From: Rhynchosporium graminicola
Lineage: Eukaryota; Ascomycota; Leotiomycetes; Helotiales; Ploettnerulaceae
Reading direction: 5' to 3'
Length of the DNA stretch: 64,000 bases
Assembly (NCBI GenBank): GCA_900074885.1
Contig: FJUW01000050.1
Coordinates: 248,001-312,000, forward strand
Made by a program: the position numbers and the translations under genes. Position 1 is the first letter of the stretch, and each line of letters begins with the position of its first letter. Below, piece after piece: positions 34,395 through 46,495 of this stretch. The notes under the pieces are model-generated. The model was not told the origin of the DNA. It saw only the letters and a program-made list of their open reading frames with translations, and ran no database searches.

Positions 34395-37300
34395 CTACCT
34401 GAAACTCGACCTTCTCCTCGCAGGAGTCATTGCACTAGTCGGACTAGAAGGAATCTCACTATGTTCCGGCAGTCCCAACTTGGTCTCTCCCACTCTCCTC
34501 AATAAACCCTGTAACGCCATCCTAACTTCCGCACCCATATCTCTATTCAACAGATCCACACCTAATGGATAGAAGGTCTCGATATACTTCTCAAAATCCT
34601 CCCGTGGAAAATTCGTATATCCCTCCAGCACATCCACCACGACAGGTCTCCAAGCAATGATATTCCGCTGCTGAGATTCCTCCTCGAGTAATGTGTATCC
34701 GCGAATAATGTCCGCGCAGAGAGGTACTAATGCAGCTTCCGTGTCGCCGCGATTATTCTTTCGCTCTTCGCTGTCATCGTGATACATGCGGAGTAGGATG
34801 CTGACATATGTAGCTGCGCTGCCACTCTCTTGCTTGAGAAGGTTCGGGGGCTGTTTCATGAAGCCTTCACGCCAGAGGCGCATACGCAGCTCCTTATTCT
34901 CGTTGAATCTCTTGGCAAAGAGGAAGCTCTTCTTCAAAAGACCCATCAAACGGAGCAGCTCTGGACTGGGTATTTGATTGTAGACGGCATCATTGGAGAA
35001 GAGTTCGTTGACTGTTTCGATCATCAGTAATTGGAGAACACATTTGGTGATGATCTTGTTGAAGAATCGCCTACGCGCAGCTGTGACCACGACTGGTTGT
35101 TGTTGGAGTCCAGACTGAGGTTTGTAGTCCTCTAGATCAGTGGCCGCCACAGTAGGTGTCCTGGCTTCATCGTCGTTAATGCTCTCAGCATCAGATGTAA
35201 CAGAACCATTGACGGTGGTGATTTTGAGAGATTTCTCATCTGCCATTGGTTCATCAACGGGCGAAATCCCATTCTCCATCCCGCTCCCTGCTGACGTGGT
35301 CGCGGAAAACAGCTGGTATGCTGTTGTCTTCTCGAACAGTTCTACAAACGCGCCGACAATCTTCGACCAATGTGCCGGTTGGAACTTGGTTACATTTTGT
35401 AAGATCAACTGCTGGAGGCAGTTGCTGCCAATTCGAGCGATGGTATCGTTTTCTTGACATATGCACAATGTCAATAGGTCTAGGAACCTGTCGAGCATGT
35501 ATTCGAGAGATTTGAAGTAGTAGGTGAACAGGGATATCATGCTTCGTAGGGCTTGTATCATGGTTGTCGATAACCAGACCGACAGTTCTTCATGGGTGAG
35601 GACATTTGACATCTCGGACTTTGACTTGAGTACCATGAAGATGGGATAAAGAAGTTGTCGCCAAAGCATATCCCAGAAATCATGTGGGAAATTGCGACCG
35701 TAATTTATGAGAGACTCGAAAAGGTAGTTCAGAGCATTTGATCGGACCTCCAAATCCTCGCCTGTCATCAAAACATCGTGGAAAGCAAACAAGACAGGAA
35801 ACCAAAAGGCTTCTTCCTGCGATGTTCTGCTGACTTGTTTGGATGTCTCATTCTTGATGGAGCCATCGGAATTTGCCTCAGACTCGTTCGATAGCGGGCA
35901 CTCTGGAGTTTTGAGCATCCTGGGGATAATCGATTTCAGAGTATCCATGGCTTGCAGGCCCTTCTTTTGGAACCTCATGTTTTTCGAGAATTCTGTCAAA
36001 CATACGACCAGATCTGCAAATGCTCCTTGCGAAATGACCATGCCGAAGTGTGTCTTATAAATCTGATTGACATTCTCGAAAGCCAGGTTGACGATGCTTT
36101 CGTATGGCTCGCGAGCAGCTACGGTGAACACACCGAACATGGTCCTCCATCCAGATCGAATATTGGACCCTCGAGCTTGAATCATCTGGATAAGGCAGCG
36201 AAGTGTCATGTCTTTTACAGTAACGACACTGCTGTTTGCCATAACGTGCTCGAATGGCTTGAGAAAGTCTTTCTGGAACTTGAAACCGGGCAACTCCTCA
36301 ATTTCCATGAATCGCATGGACAGTTGACGCAGCGAATCCAGGGCGAAGAAAACAACTCGGGTATTATTGTAGCATCCAACACGATTGAAATGCTCTCCGA
36401 GGACAGCCCAAATGTTAGTCCATTCGAATCTGACACGGGTCATGTTGTAGTAACTGATCTCAACCAGTTTCTGCAAGCAGTATGTTCTTGGATTCTCCGT
36501 TTGTCCCGAAATCTTGATTTCTTCCCAACTGACTTCTGTCAAAGCTCTTACAAAGTGTACAATGGCTTCTCCTGAGAGGTTTGCGCTGTTAGTAAATATC
36601 CGGTCGACGCCCTTAATAACCTCATCTGAACGGCTTTCCATGGCAATCTCCGTAGAGTAGCTAGTGCTCGAAGTCATAGAGCGAGGTCTAGGTCGTACTG
36701 GTCGCTGCGACTGGCTTGACTTCCGGGAGTTTATTGATTGTGCATCAGTCTTTGAGGCAGGCACAATTCTGGCTTTGGAAACATCTGGTATAGAGCCTTC
36801 GTCGATGCCATCAGATATCATCTGTAACCTGTCCAATTGGCTGATGCACATCAAAATATCCCTCCAAGAGCCCTTGAGGAGATTGCCTTCTGTTTGGCCA
36901 ATCTCGATCAAGACCTTCAGCGCTTCAACGTTCTTGGCCTGCATTTCGGTAGGTGTGTTGAGATTCGTCGCGTTCTTCAAAGCCGATACAAAAGCTTCTC
37001 GTGCAGTTTCCAAATCAAACAGACAGGCAATCCGGATAGCAAGCTTCATTCCTTCCATACACAGCTTGATAATTTCGATATTATGTGCACGTTGCATCTG
37101 CCCAGAGAGTCCCGAAAAGAATGACATCCATGTCACATCAAACATCGGGCCAACGTGCCTGAATGAGGTCGCTGGAATAAATTTGATGCCTCCGGATTTC
37201 GCAGCATTCTTTCTCTGGTTGCGAAACAGATTCTTGAACAACTGCTCTGATCGGTGCGATATCTCCTCGGATTGCTGCAGATATGCTTCCCTTTGAAGAT

Positions 37301-39898
37301 CGCGTCCAACAGTGGCAAGTGCTTGTCCGAGTCCTGCAGCGATACCACCCGATTGCTGCGGTACCAAGCCCATGGCTGCTGCTGCTTCACGTTCGCTCTT
37401 TAGCACGATCTCGTTTTGCGCAATCTCATCAAATATCCCGTTGAGATACTCATCAGGAAGATTGGCATTGTCGTTGATTCCTCGATTGTTCTTGATGAAG
37501 TCCTCTTTCGTCATACGCTTGACAACTTGACGACTGTGTGCATCTGTATTCAGCATGATGACCGAGTAAGCAAGTACGTAAGCTGTATCTGCGTTGGCAA
37601 ATGCGTTAGGATTTCCAGTCACATAGCGATTAGCAAATTTCAACATGAATCTGTCGATCTTCTGGGACTCTCCTGGCAATCTGAAGGACTGAAGAAATTG
37701 TCTCAGGGCATCAACAAACCGCCGTTTCGTAAAGTCCATAGTGTCTACGAACTCGTGCATGATTGCAATGTTGCGCTCATCACCTTCACCAAGGTACTCT
37801 CCAATTTGGGCCTTATCCAGGCGTTCTTCGGAAATCAGGAAACGTGCAATATCCATAGCGGAATTACTGGGAATAAAGCCTTCTCTTAATAAAAGCTCAA
37901 TTCCACGCTTAGGCTTAAAGTTGAACTGTTTAATAGCATTACTCAACGCTGTTTTCCTTTGCTTCTCCCTTTCTAGTTGGTTTGGGTCATCATCGACAAC
38001 CGGAGTCGAAGGAGCAATCGGTGTATCGCCATTCGTGATGCGTGAGGAGCTGTCATTATGTAAAGGATCCAACGACTGACGGAAGTCTTCCGATTGCCTT
38101 GTCTCGCCTTCTAGACCGCCAGTGACCTCAGCGATCCCTTGCTGAGACCAATTGATCAATGACCTTAGCGTCTCAACAAGGCAGTCTAAAGCTTGTCGCT
38201 TAATGATGTACTCCTTTGGTATTTCATCGTCGACATTTGCGTGTCGCTCAGTCAAGTGTGCAGTTGTTAACGACGGAGGAAGAGTGTCACGAGCTTGCCA
38301 GTCTGATCCAGACCCATTCCCTCCTTTGATCACACGCTCTTCGTACTGCTGTTGATGAAGTGGGCTGACCATGACCGCTTGACTGGCGGCTTTGGAGAGA
38401 TCTTCAATGAGTGTTTGAAACATGTTATCGACGTTCCTGTCACAATCATAATTCAGGTATGTCTCAACCAGCGCTCGTGGATCCGCGCAATATCTTTGGA
38501 GAATTCCCATGAAGTACAGTTTTTGGGAAACTGGTGCATTCCGTCGTTCTAAAAGCGCTAGGTAGATTTCGTTCAAAAATACCTCAATCTCTTTCTGCAT
38601 GATTGTCAGCAGGAACGTGTCAAATCACTGGTCCAACAAACCTTGAAGGGTGCTCTCATGAACTTCAGCATAAGCCAGAATATTTCACAGCACACCTCGA
38701 AGACCCTGTCTACCGAGCTTGCACCGTTTCGAGTGATACTCAAGCACAGGTAGAATTTTATGGCTTGCAGGAACCCAGTCGGCTCATTGCTTTTGCTGTT
38801 CGTAATGGTACATAAGGGAGAAGTGAAGACGAGTAAATTATTATTAAGCAAGGTTTGGATGAGATGCAGCGAAATCAGTTTCGAGCGCATAGCTTGCCCC
38901 TTCAGATCGTAGAGTTGATCGAGAGGGAGAACTTTCGTGCTCAGATTGCAGAATGATCGGAAAACCAAGTAAGCATCTCGGATGTACACTTCATCTTCGG
39001 TATCCTCGGATTCCATGCCTTCGTCCATTGTACTCTCTGGGGGCGTTTCCCCTTCCGCATATCGAGGGGAGGGTTGTGCATGCTTGACCTGTGTTACCAT
39101 GGTCGACCCATCTCCCATTTGTGAATCATCGAAGCTCTTTCGATGTTCGAGGTCCTTCAGCGTAAGTTTTGGTCCATCTCCGTCGGATGGGATTTCGGAG
39201 GCCACACTTTCCTCCACGGACTCTTCTACAATATTATCCCCATTGGCTGCCGGTGATGCAGCATCAACTGTATAAGAGCTGGTATTCGCTGCGCTCTTCT
39301 CAAGTTTCCCAAGATTCAGCCTTGCTTCTTTCATGTGTATCCTTGTCTTGACCCTTTCGAAGACTGTCCCAACCATCTGCGTCAAAGTCCCCTGCGCAAC
39401 CTGCTGGTTTGCACTACTTTTCGAAAGAAGGAACACATTGTAAACCTGTCGAACTGCCTTTAACAGACCAGCACCATGTACGACAATTTTGTCGTTCAGT
39501 ACAGCTGCAAGTAGAGACTTAACAATCTGTAACTGAATTTCCACAGCTGTAGTCTCCCCTTGAAAACAATCGCATATTGTATTGATAGCACGGTCTATTA
39601 GCGGTTCCCGTGCTGCTTCCTTGTCGGCATTGGGCGAGGATGGAACGGAGAAATATGAGTAACTGATGAGTTTCCCGATGCAGTCGAGGGCAGCTGTGAT
39701 TAAGGGGATACTGCTGCCAGTTTTCGTAGCTAATTGTAAAGGGACAAAGATGACTTCGGGATCCGGCAATTGGGGCGCATGTTCCTTGATATCCTTCAAA
39801 GCCTTCTGCACCGATTCTGAGAGAGGTTTATTCTTTTGCGCTTCCTTGGAGGCAGCAATAGTTTCCAAAGCGGACACGACAAAGACGATAGAGCTCAT
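34395..39898 (-). CDS. SEC7: Sec7-type ARF guanine-nucleotide exchange factor
   Basis: Large trans-Golgi GEF activating Arf for vesicle budding. Minus-strand exons 39898-38642 and 38594-34395 (47-nt intron) give 1818 residues. Order: N-terminal DCB region, an acidic Ser-rich stretch (about residues 210-300), HUS region with the HUS box (TYLNYDCDRNVDNMF), then the Sec7 domain starting near LSNAIKQFNFKPKRGIELLL with the catalytic glutamate in SFRLPGESQKIDRFM and AYSVIMLNTDAH, followed by HDS1-4 helical repeats. The C-terminus is basic and Ser-rich. Length and architecture fit BIG/Sec7 rather than GBF1/Gea. The gene shares a 489-bp promoter region with PDH E2. Confidence 0.96.
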
Positions 39899-40387
39899 AT
39901 TGGGCTCGAGGATGCACCGGCTTCCATTCGTAATTGTTCTACTGTGGTTATCGTCGTTATTGCAATCGCGCAGGGTTGGTGGAGATATAAATATGTGTTG
40001 ATCCCGTCGTGATTCAAATTATTGTTTGAAGCTCCACGTATCCAGCTGTATCCTCATTGTCAGGGTCAGCACGGCTGCGATATTCCTGTCGGGTTCGGGC
40101 TGCCTCGATACCCCTGCAATTGTCCTGTCCTTCAGCCGCTTCCTACGCTGGCCGATAATCCGTTTGAACGCTAGCTCTCAACCTGTCAAGTCGAGCCCAG
40201 AGAAATTAAAGCTCGCGAGACTCAACGATTTATCCACCATCTCCAAGTCTTTTCCCACGTCGGCCTTATTCCCACATCCCAAACAACCTCGACGACGATT
40301 GTCCACGACCTCAATTGTCTGGACCCCTTCGTCCTCTATCCTCTCGTCCTATTTCTAATTTGTCCTTTGTCCTGCAAGATCGTCAAA
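39899..40387. promoter_or_regulatory. Bidirectional promoter, SEC7/PDH-E2
   Basis: 489 bp between start codons of two divergent housekeeping genes. No coding sequence seen; C/T-rich on the + strand toward the E2 start. Confidence 0.5.
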
Positions 40388-41892
40388 ATGCTCTCTGCGG
40401 TGCTGAGAAGGCGCGCGGTGGTATCATCCTCCACTCTCACATCTCACTTCGCACGATGCTACGCCTCGAAATCATTCCCGCCTCACACGGTGGTCACAAT
40501 GCCTGCTTTATCGCCTACGATGACAGCTGGTAATATCGGAACGTGGCAGAAGAAAGTGGGAGATTCAATTTCTCCCGGAGATGTACTGGTTGAGATCGAG
40601 ACAGATAAAGCACAGATGGATTTCGAGTTTCAAGAAGACGGTGTCCTGGCAAAGATCTTAAAGGCATCTGGAGAGAAGGATATCGCAGTTGGTAACGTTA
40701 GTATACGATACAGCTACATTGAGTTCCCCTGTTGACTTGAACAGCCTATCGCAGTTATGATCGGGGAGGGAGAAGATGCATCCGCTTTTGAATCATTTTC
40801 ACTCGAGGATGCCGGAGGAGAAAGCGCACCAGCTCCACCACCAAAGGAGGAGGCCAGCAATGCCTCTGAGACAGCGGACACTCAATCCGGAACCGCTCCA
40901 CCAAAGGCCGAATCGACACCTGCGCCCGAACAACCCGAGTCCAGTGGTGGCAGATTACAACCAGCTTTGGAGAGAGCACCAAATGCGAGTGCTGCTGCTG
41001 TCAGATTGGCCATTGAGACCGGCGTTAAGATTACTGGTCTCAAGGGAACTGGAACTGGTGGACAAATCACCGAGTCAGATGTCAAGAAGGCTTCATCTGG
41101 TGGCTCATCATCTACCCCAGGCGGCGCAGCCCCAGTATCTTCATATACCGATACACCGCTCACATCCATGCGCAAGACTATCGCCAACCGCCTTACTGAG
41201 TCTATGAACCAGAACCCTCACTACTTCGTTGCGGCCACTGTTTCTGTTACTAAGCTCATGAAGCTCCGTGCTGCTCTCAACACTTCCGCAAATGGAGAAT
41301 ACAAGCTTTCAGTTAATGATTTCCTCATCAAGGCTTGCGGTGTTGCATGTAAGAAGGTACCAACTGTAAACTCGAGCTGGAGGGATGGTTTCATCCGCCA
41401 ATTCAACAATGTTGATATCAGCGTAAGCTCCATACCAATCGGCTTATCCCGAACTTATGACTAACATAATCCAAGGTCGCCGTCGCTACCCCAATCGGAC
41501 TCATGACTCCAATCGTCAAGAACGTCGAAGGCCTTGGTCTCTCCTCCATCTCCGCCCAGGTTAAGGACCTCGGAAAGCGCGCCCGCGACGGCAAGCTCAA
41601 GCCCGAAGAGTACCAAGGTGGAACCTTCACTATCAGCAATATGGGCATGAACTCTGCCATCGACCGTTTCACCGCTGTCATCAACCCACCTCAAGCTGGT
41701 ATTCTCGCCGTTGGAACGACCAAGAAAGTCGCTATTCCAGTCGAGAATGAGGAAGGCACATCGATCGAGTGGGACGACCAGATAGTGGTTACTGGTAGCT
41801 TTGATCACAAGGTTGTTGATGGTGCCGTGGGTGGAGAGTGGATCAAGGAATTTAAGAAGGTTGTGGAGAATCCTTTAGAGCTCTTGTTGTAG
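40388..41892 (+). CDS. LAT1: Pyruvate dehydrogenase E2, dihydrolipoyl acetyltransferase
   Basis: Core of the mitochondrial pyruvate dehydrogenase complex; transfers acetyl groups from E1 to CoA. Exons 40388-40696, 40745-41422 and 41476-41892 give 467 residues. The first ~28 residues are Arg/Ser-rich without acids, a mitochondrial presequence. A single lipoyl domain follows with lipoyl-lysine in [13 protein letters not shown] (Lys74), then a Pro/Ala/Glu-rich linker, an E1/E3-binding domain ([20 protein letters not shown] and [13 protein letters not shown]), a Ser/Gly linker and the catalytic domain ending with [13 protein letters not shown] (catalytic His about 440). Start chosen at the first ATG, which gives the presequence. 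Length matches yeast Lat1. Confidence 0.97.
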
Positions 41893-42449
41893 ATGGGAAA
41901 TGGATGGTGATAGAGTGGAGGGTGAGGGGAGATTGTTTGTGACTGTAATTGGCTATAGAGATTCCCCATGTACAATAACCCTCTGCATTTCTTGCAATTC
42001 AAACCCAAAATCTTGCATCTCCACTTTTGTGCTGTGCGACTGTTTTCTTTCTGCGGCATACAAAACTTATAATCAATACATTGGGGTTATGCGTGTCAAG
42101 TAAACAAGCAACTTCATAGAGTCGGAAAACTAGTTTAGCACAACCTATTGATACGACGAGAACAAATTTTCAAACGAGAACATGACGAAGCAAATATTCG
42201 AATCAGAGTTAACATAAATATAGTAAGGCTAATATTATGTAGATCACGGCTAGTCCACGAAGCCACGCCTTCAACGCCAGTAAAAACCACATTCGCCGCC
42301 TGTTCCCACATTCCGAATCCGATAAACGCCGTTCAATGCCGCTGAAAATCGAAATTGTGAAACGCAAGATCAACCTCCCTCTCCTCGATAGTACGCGAGA
42401 GGACCTCCTCCCCCTCAAACTCCGAAGTCAAGCAATCCTGCACCTTCTC
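41893..42449. other. Intergenic region between convergent genes
   Basis: 557 bp between E2 (+) and Pep7 (-). No gene or strong repeat seen. Confidence 0.6.
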
Positions 42450-44590
42450 CTACCTCCCTAACCCCAAAGGACCACCCGAAGCCCCCTCTCCCCCCATCTC
42501 CCTTGCATAGACGCCCTCAAAATCCAACTGTCCGATCATGCCATTCACCCCGTCAATCTCCCTTGTCAAATCACTCAGATTCCCCGTCAGCGCTGCAACC
42601 TCATCGAACCGCCGGGCTTTCTTCGCATCAGCAACCATATCCGCCACCAGAAATTTCTGCTCTTCCAACACTATCAATCTCTCCCGAAGTTCCTTCTCCT
42701 CGGCTTCCATAGCGGATACGGCAGAGGAAGAGCTTATTTGAGAGGCTGAGTCGATGTCATTGTACTTGATGTTTGCGAGTGCGCTACGACCGTTGCTTGG
42801 CAAGCCGTTACTGGAATGGGGATTGGAGCCGTGAGGGGAGGCGTGCTTGAGTATCTTGGGGAGGGATTTGAGAGGGAGCATGTGTATGCTTAGAAAATTG
42901 GCACTTTGTTGATAAATGGCTCTCTGTAGCTTGGCTTGAGCGATACTAGTTGTAGGTAAATCCCGAATTCGCCTCGCGGCAAGATCATATTTTCCAAAAG
43001 CGTCAATAAGTCGTTTTCGGACTTTGGAAGCTTCGGTTAGTGTTTGTTGTGAGGGTGGGTGGTCGGGATCTTGAAGTGCCATGAGGAGACGCTGGAAATT
43101 CGGCAAGAGAGATCTAATTCCTCGTTCGAACTGAAGGAGGTTCTCGTAAGAACGCTGGTCGGCGGGTTGATGGTTTGCTTCGGCTGCGAAGTCTTTTCTG
43201 CTGAATACCGTAGCTTTGCAGTCTCTACACATTCGCACATCGACGCTCATTTCTGAAGTACTGTTTTTCTCTGACTGGAGGTCAGTTACTGGGAGATGTC
43301 AATGAAGGACATATATGAATGTCAAAATTTGACTTACGCGCTGTAACATTAAGACCTATCTCGGTCGAGCAACCCGTTCGAGGGTCTGCACAAACCACCC
43401 TGCCACATAATCGACAGTGATGCCGCCGGAAAGACCAGGACCCAAATTCTTGTTGGCAAAAAGGACATTTCAGCACCTTTGTATCCTCTTCCCAGGTCAC
43501 CACTGATTGCTCCAATATTTTTCTCTGGTTTTTCTGGCCTGAAAGTGACAGTAGTCCTCCGCTGCTTCCGGACAAGTCCTCCGGCGGGTTTGCCAACAAC
43601 TGGGTGAGTTTCGTGAGTCTTTTTTCAAGCCTCGAGATTTCCAGATATTCTTTGTCTATTTTCTTCCTCCTCATGGCAATAAAGTCGGTACTGTCATCCC
43701 GAATCAATCCATTGTGGTCGTTGTATCCTTCTCTAGACACGAAACACGTCTCGCACGTCCTACACCACAATCCCCGAACTGGCTCATGCTGGGCAGATCG
43801 TGACAGCTTCATCTGGTACATAGTATGGTCTTCGCAGAATAAACGCCCGCATTTCCTGCAATTCACATTCCCATTGACAGCTCCGAGCCGCTTCCCGCAT
43901 GCCGGCTCTGTACATAGATCATTGAAGCCTGACCTCTGCCAATGCGCTCTCGTAACCACTTCATCAGGATCCACACGCGCTGGTTCTGTGATTGATAATC
44001 GATTTCCAGGGAGAGTACTCGAGGCGGAAATTGATAGGGGCGGTGAATCGTTTGATTCGAAGACATCCAGTCCTTTCAGTTTCTGATTCATGACAGCCAG
44101 TGGTTGGAACTTCTTTGCCTTTATAACCTGCTTATCAAACCAATTCTTGACTTCGTCCTGTTCTACTGCTGGTAGTTCTTGGTGATTGTCGTCGAGATGT
44201 CTGGGATTGTCAGCTAGATTTTGCAGCTGTGAAACGATTCACAAACCTGTTCAGTTGTAGCAAGGTCATCTACAGCTGTTAGTAATCGTCTGAGTGAACA
44301 TTCTAGGGACATACCATTTCCTCGTTGCAAATCGGACACAGAAGCCTGCTACTTCCTGAAGTAGTAGATGGTCCTCCATTCTGCAATGAAACAATGGATT
44401 TCAAATCCTGGTTGCTCTCTGGAAATGGAGATGTAGCCAAAGGGGACGCAGTAGAGTCTCCAGACGAAACTGTGCTTGCTGCTGGGGAGGATATAAGGGA
44501 GGATGTTCGCTGATGCGCCGGAGGGGCAGGAGGTGCCAAAGACTTCCCACTTCCTAAAATCCTCCCGCCTCCCAGCTTTCGACCAGACAT
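42450..44590 (-). CDS. PEP7: Endosomal FYVE protein Pep7/Vac1 (rabenosyn-like)
   Basis: Tether/effector at the late Golgi-to-endosome step; binds PI3P and Rab5-type GTPase. Minus-strand exons 44590-44315, 44269-44247, 44200-43338 and 43270-42450 give 660 residues. The second exon is only 23 nt and is needed to restore the zinc-finger sequence EEMMTLLQLNRHLDDNH. Order: Ser/Pro-rich N-terminus, C2H2-type finger (LLCPICNEEM to HLDDNH), the block FDKQVIKAKKFQPLAV and NQKLKGLDVFESN, a first FYVE-like zinc region (CRKCGRLFCEDH), a second FYVE with RRHHCRLCGRVVCADP, then a coiled-coil half ending in VNGMIGQLDFEGVYAREM. Domain order is that of Vac1/Pep7. It shares a 204-bp divergent promoter with MET8. 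Confidence 0.94.
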
Positions 44591-44794
44591 GGCGGGAGTG
44601 TCTCGAGATTATATCCTCTGACCTCTTCCAGCTCGAGGTCTTTGAAAATATCCGCCTGGTAAATGCGAAGCTGTGCCCACCGAGCCCACCGGCAGCCTTG
44701 ACACTACTTATCTTAGCGTATGTCCCCTCTTATCGTACCTAGGTAATTCCGGTTGCGTTTATCTATTTGGAGAGTCACAATTCATACTCACAAC
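44591..44794. promoter_or_regulatory. Bidirectional promoter, PEP7/MET8
   Basis: Only 204 bp separate the two start codons. A TACCTAGGTA palindrome sits at about 44736-44745, one of the recurrent intergenic motifs of this window. Confidence 0.5.
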
Positions 44795-45717
44795 ATGGAC
44801 GAGACAAATTACCCAGAAGTAGAGGGCGGTGGCTCGCTCATATTAGCATGGCAGATTCGAAATAAGAGAGTTCTGGTCGTCGGTGGTGGTGAGGCAAGTT
44901 ATCTTCCATTTAATCCTTCGCTGCACACCACATGAAACACAGTCTTCCCATAATCCTACATATCCCATATATTTCCAAGACATTTGCTGAACTAAAAATA
45001 GGTTGCAGCAGGTCGTATCCTTAATGTCCTCAATGCGGACGCCAAAGTTACCGTGGTTTGTCCAAGGGAAGGATTGAATGCTGAAGTAGCGTATCGAATC
45101 GAACAAGGACAAGTCGAATACTTCGATCGTAAATTCGAGCCTTCAGACTTGGACAATGTCGATATGGTCTTGACAGCAGTGGATGATCCCGAGGCCTCAT
45201 CACAGATATGGAAACTATGCAAAGAGAGGAAGATCGCAGCCAATATTGCAGATGTACCGCCGGAGTGTGATTTCTACTTTGGAAGCGTCCATCGAGATGG
45301 GCCTTTACAGATCATGGTCAGCACGAATGGGAAGGGTCCACGATTTGCGAATATTGTGAGGAGGTCGATTGCGAAACAACTGCCTGCGAATACTGGAGAG
45401 GCTATTACGAAGATTGGGAAGCTGAGGCAGATGTTGAGAAAGGTTGCGCCGGGTATTGAAGAAGGTCCAAAAAGAATGGCATGGTAGGTGGCAATAACTT
45501 AGACATGCCAATGGAAAGTACTTACACGAACAGGATGATCAAGGTCAGTGATGCCTATAGTTTGGAGGACCTTTGCGCTATGAATGAGGAAGATATGCAA
45601 ACTTTGTTAAGATTCTACGCACCTGATAAGGTTCCTCGGTTTGGGTGTCTGAAGGCAATGGAGGGAGAGTTGGACGCTTTCGATGGATCTTTTGGATTCT
45701 GTGTAGGATGGGGATGA
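44795..45717 (+). CDS. MET8: Siroheme synthase Met8 (precorrin-2 dehydrogenase/ferrochelatase)
   Basis: Converts precorrin-2 to sirohydrochlorin and inserts iron to give siroheme, the cofactor of sulfite and nitrite reductases. Exons 44795-44893, 45002-45483 and 45534-45717 give 254 residues. The NAD-binding motif VLVVGGGEVAAGRILNVLNA is reconstituted only by splicing at a GC donor (GAG|GCAAGT) to AATAG at 45001, so the first intron is GC-AG. Further family features are ADVPPECDFYFGS, ISTNGKGP-like VSTNGKGPRFANIVRR and the C-terminal domain joined at W-M-I-K across the second intron. Length equals other fungal Met8. Its 3' end faces a GlcG-type gene 138 bp away. Confidence 0.95.
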
Positions 45718-45855
45718 ACAATCTTCCTTTTTGCTTGTATATCAGGAGTTAGGGGTCAAGATTGGTTGGGTGTACAGTACATTATGGTACATGAGATTAT
45801 AGACCACCCACGACGTGTACGATAGTATGATATCAAATCCCTTCAAGTCACAACT

Positions 45856-46495
45856 TCACAGCTTCGCCCTCAACTTGCCCTTTAAAACATCCTCCAAAGC
45901 GTCAACGCCAGCTTGCACAACCTGCTGATCTTGAGCGGGCGTCCCTGTGCTTGCACCAATGCCACCAATGACCTCTCCCTTTGCATTTACAATAGGTAGA
46001 CCGCCTCCAAAAGTCGTGAAGCGTCCTCCATTACTGTTTCCGAGTCCGAAAGCAGGACCACCAGGCCACACAGCTTCTTTATAGGTATGTGTACCTACAC
46101 GATGACCAGCTGCTGTGAACGCCTTGTCCAACGCAACTGTATTTCTAGTCAGATGCTTCCTAAAATTCCTAAAATTCCTAGTTGCGTGCTCACAAGACAA
46201 CGTAGGAGAGTGAATATTGATTGCAAGTCACATTACCCCACTTTGGGAAGTTTAGGTCATGTAACACCATAGGAAAAAAAATGCGACCATACATGATTCA
46301 TGGATCACGGAATCACTTACTGCTAATACTCGTTATCTTCGCATTCGACATCCGCGAAAAGTGCAACAGATGAGTCGATGCATCGACAACCGCAATATTC
46401 ATATCGACGCCAATCTGCTTGGCTTTCTTCTCCGCGGCCGCTACGGCGATCTTGGCTCCCTCGAGGGTGAGATGCTCTTGTGTTTTTGTGGCCAT
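45856..46495 (-). CDS. GlcG/HbpS-like (DUF336) haem-binding-type protein
   Basis: Small cytosolic protein of the GlcG/HbpS/PduO-C fold, whose bacterial members bind haem or cobalamin. Minus-strand exons 46495-46321 and 46136-45856 give 151 residues. Family features: LTLEGAKIAVAAAEKKAKQI, MNIAVVDASTHLLHFSRM, KITSIS joined across the intron to IALDKAFTAAGHRVGTHTY, FGGGLPIVNAKGEVIGGIG and ASTGTPAQDQQVVQAGVDAL. The 184-nt intron ends at ATACAG; the alternative CTAG nine bases upstream gives the wrong frame. A triplicated CCTAAAATT-like element lies beside this acceptor. The precise substrate is unknown; in fungi the family is usually annotated only by domain. Confidence 0.88.
46157..46180. repeat. 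Short tandem repeat (CCTAAAATT)n in an intron
   Basis: Nearly three copies of CCTAAAATT inside the intron of the GlcG-type gene, about 20 bp upstream of its acceptor in the direction of transcription. Confidence 0.8.

Noticed and set aside
34231..34572. 113-codon plus-strand frame at the end of SEC7
   Set aside because: Half of it is antisense to the conserved SEC7 C-terminal exon; no start context or homology.
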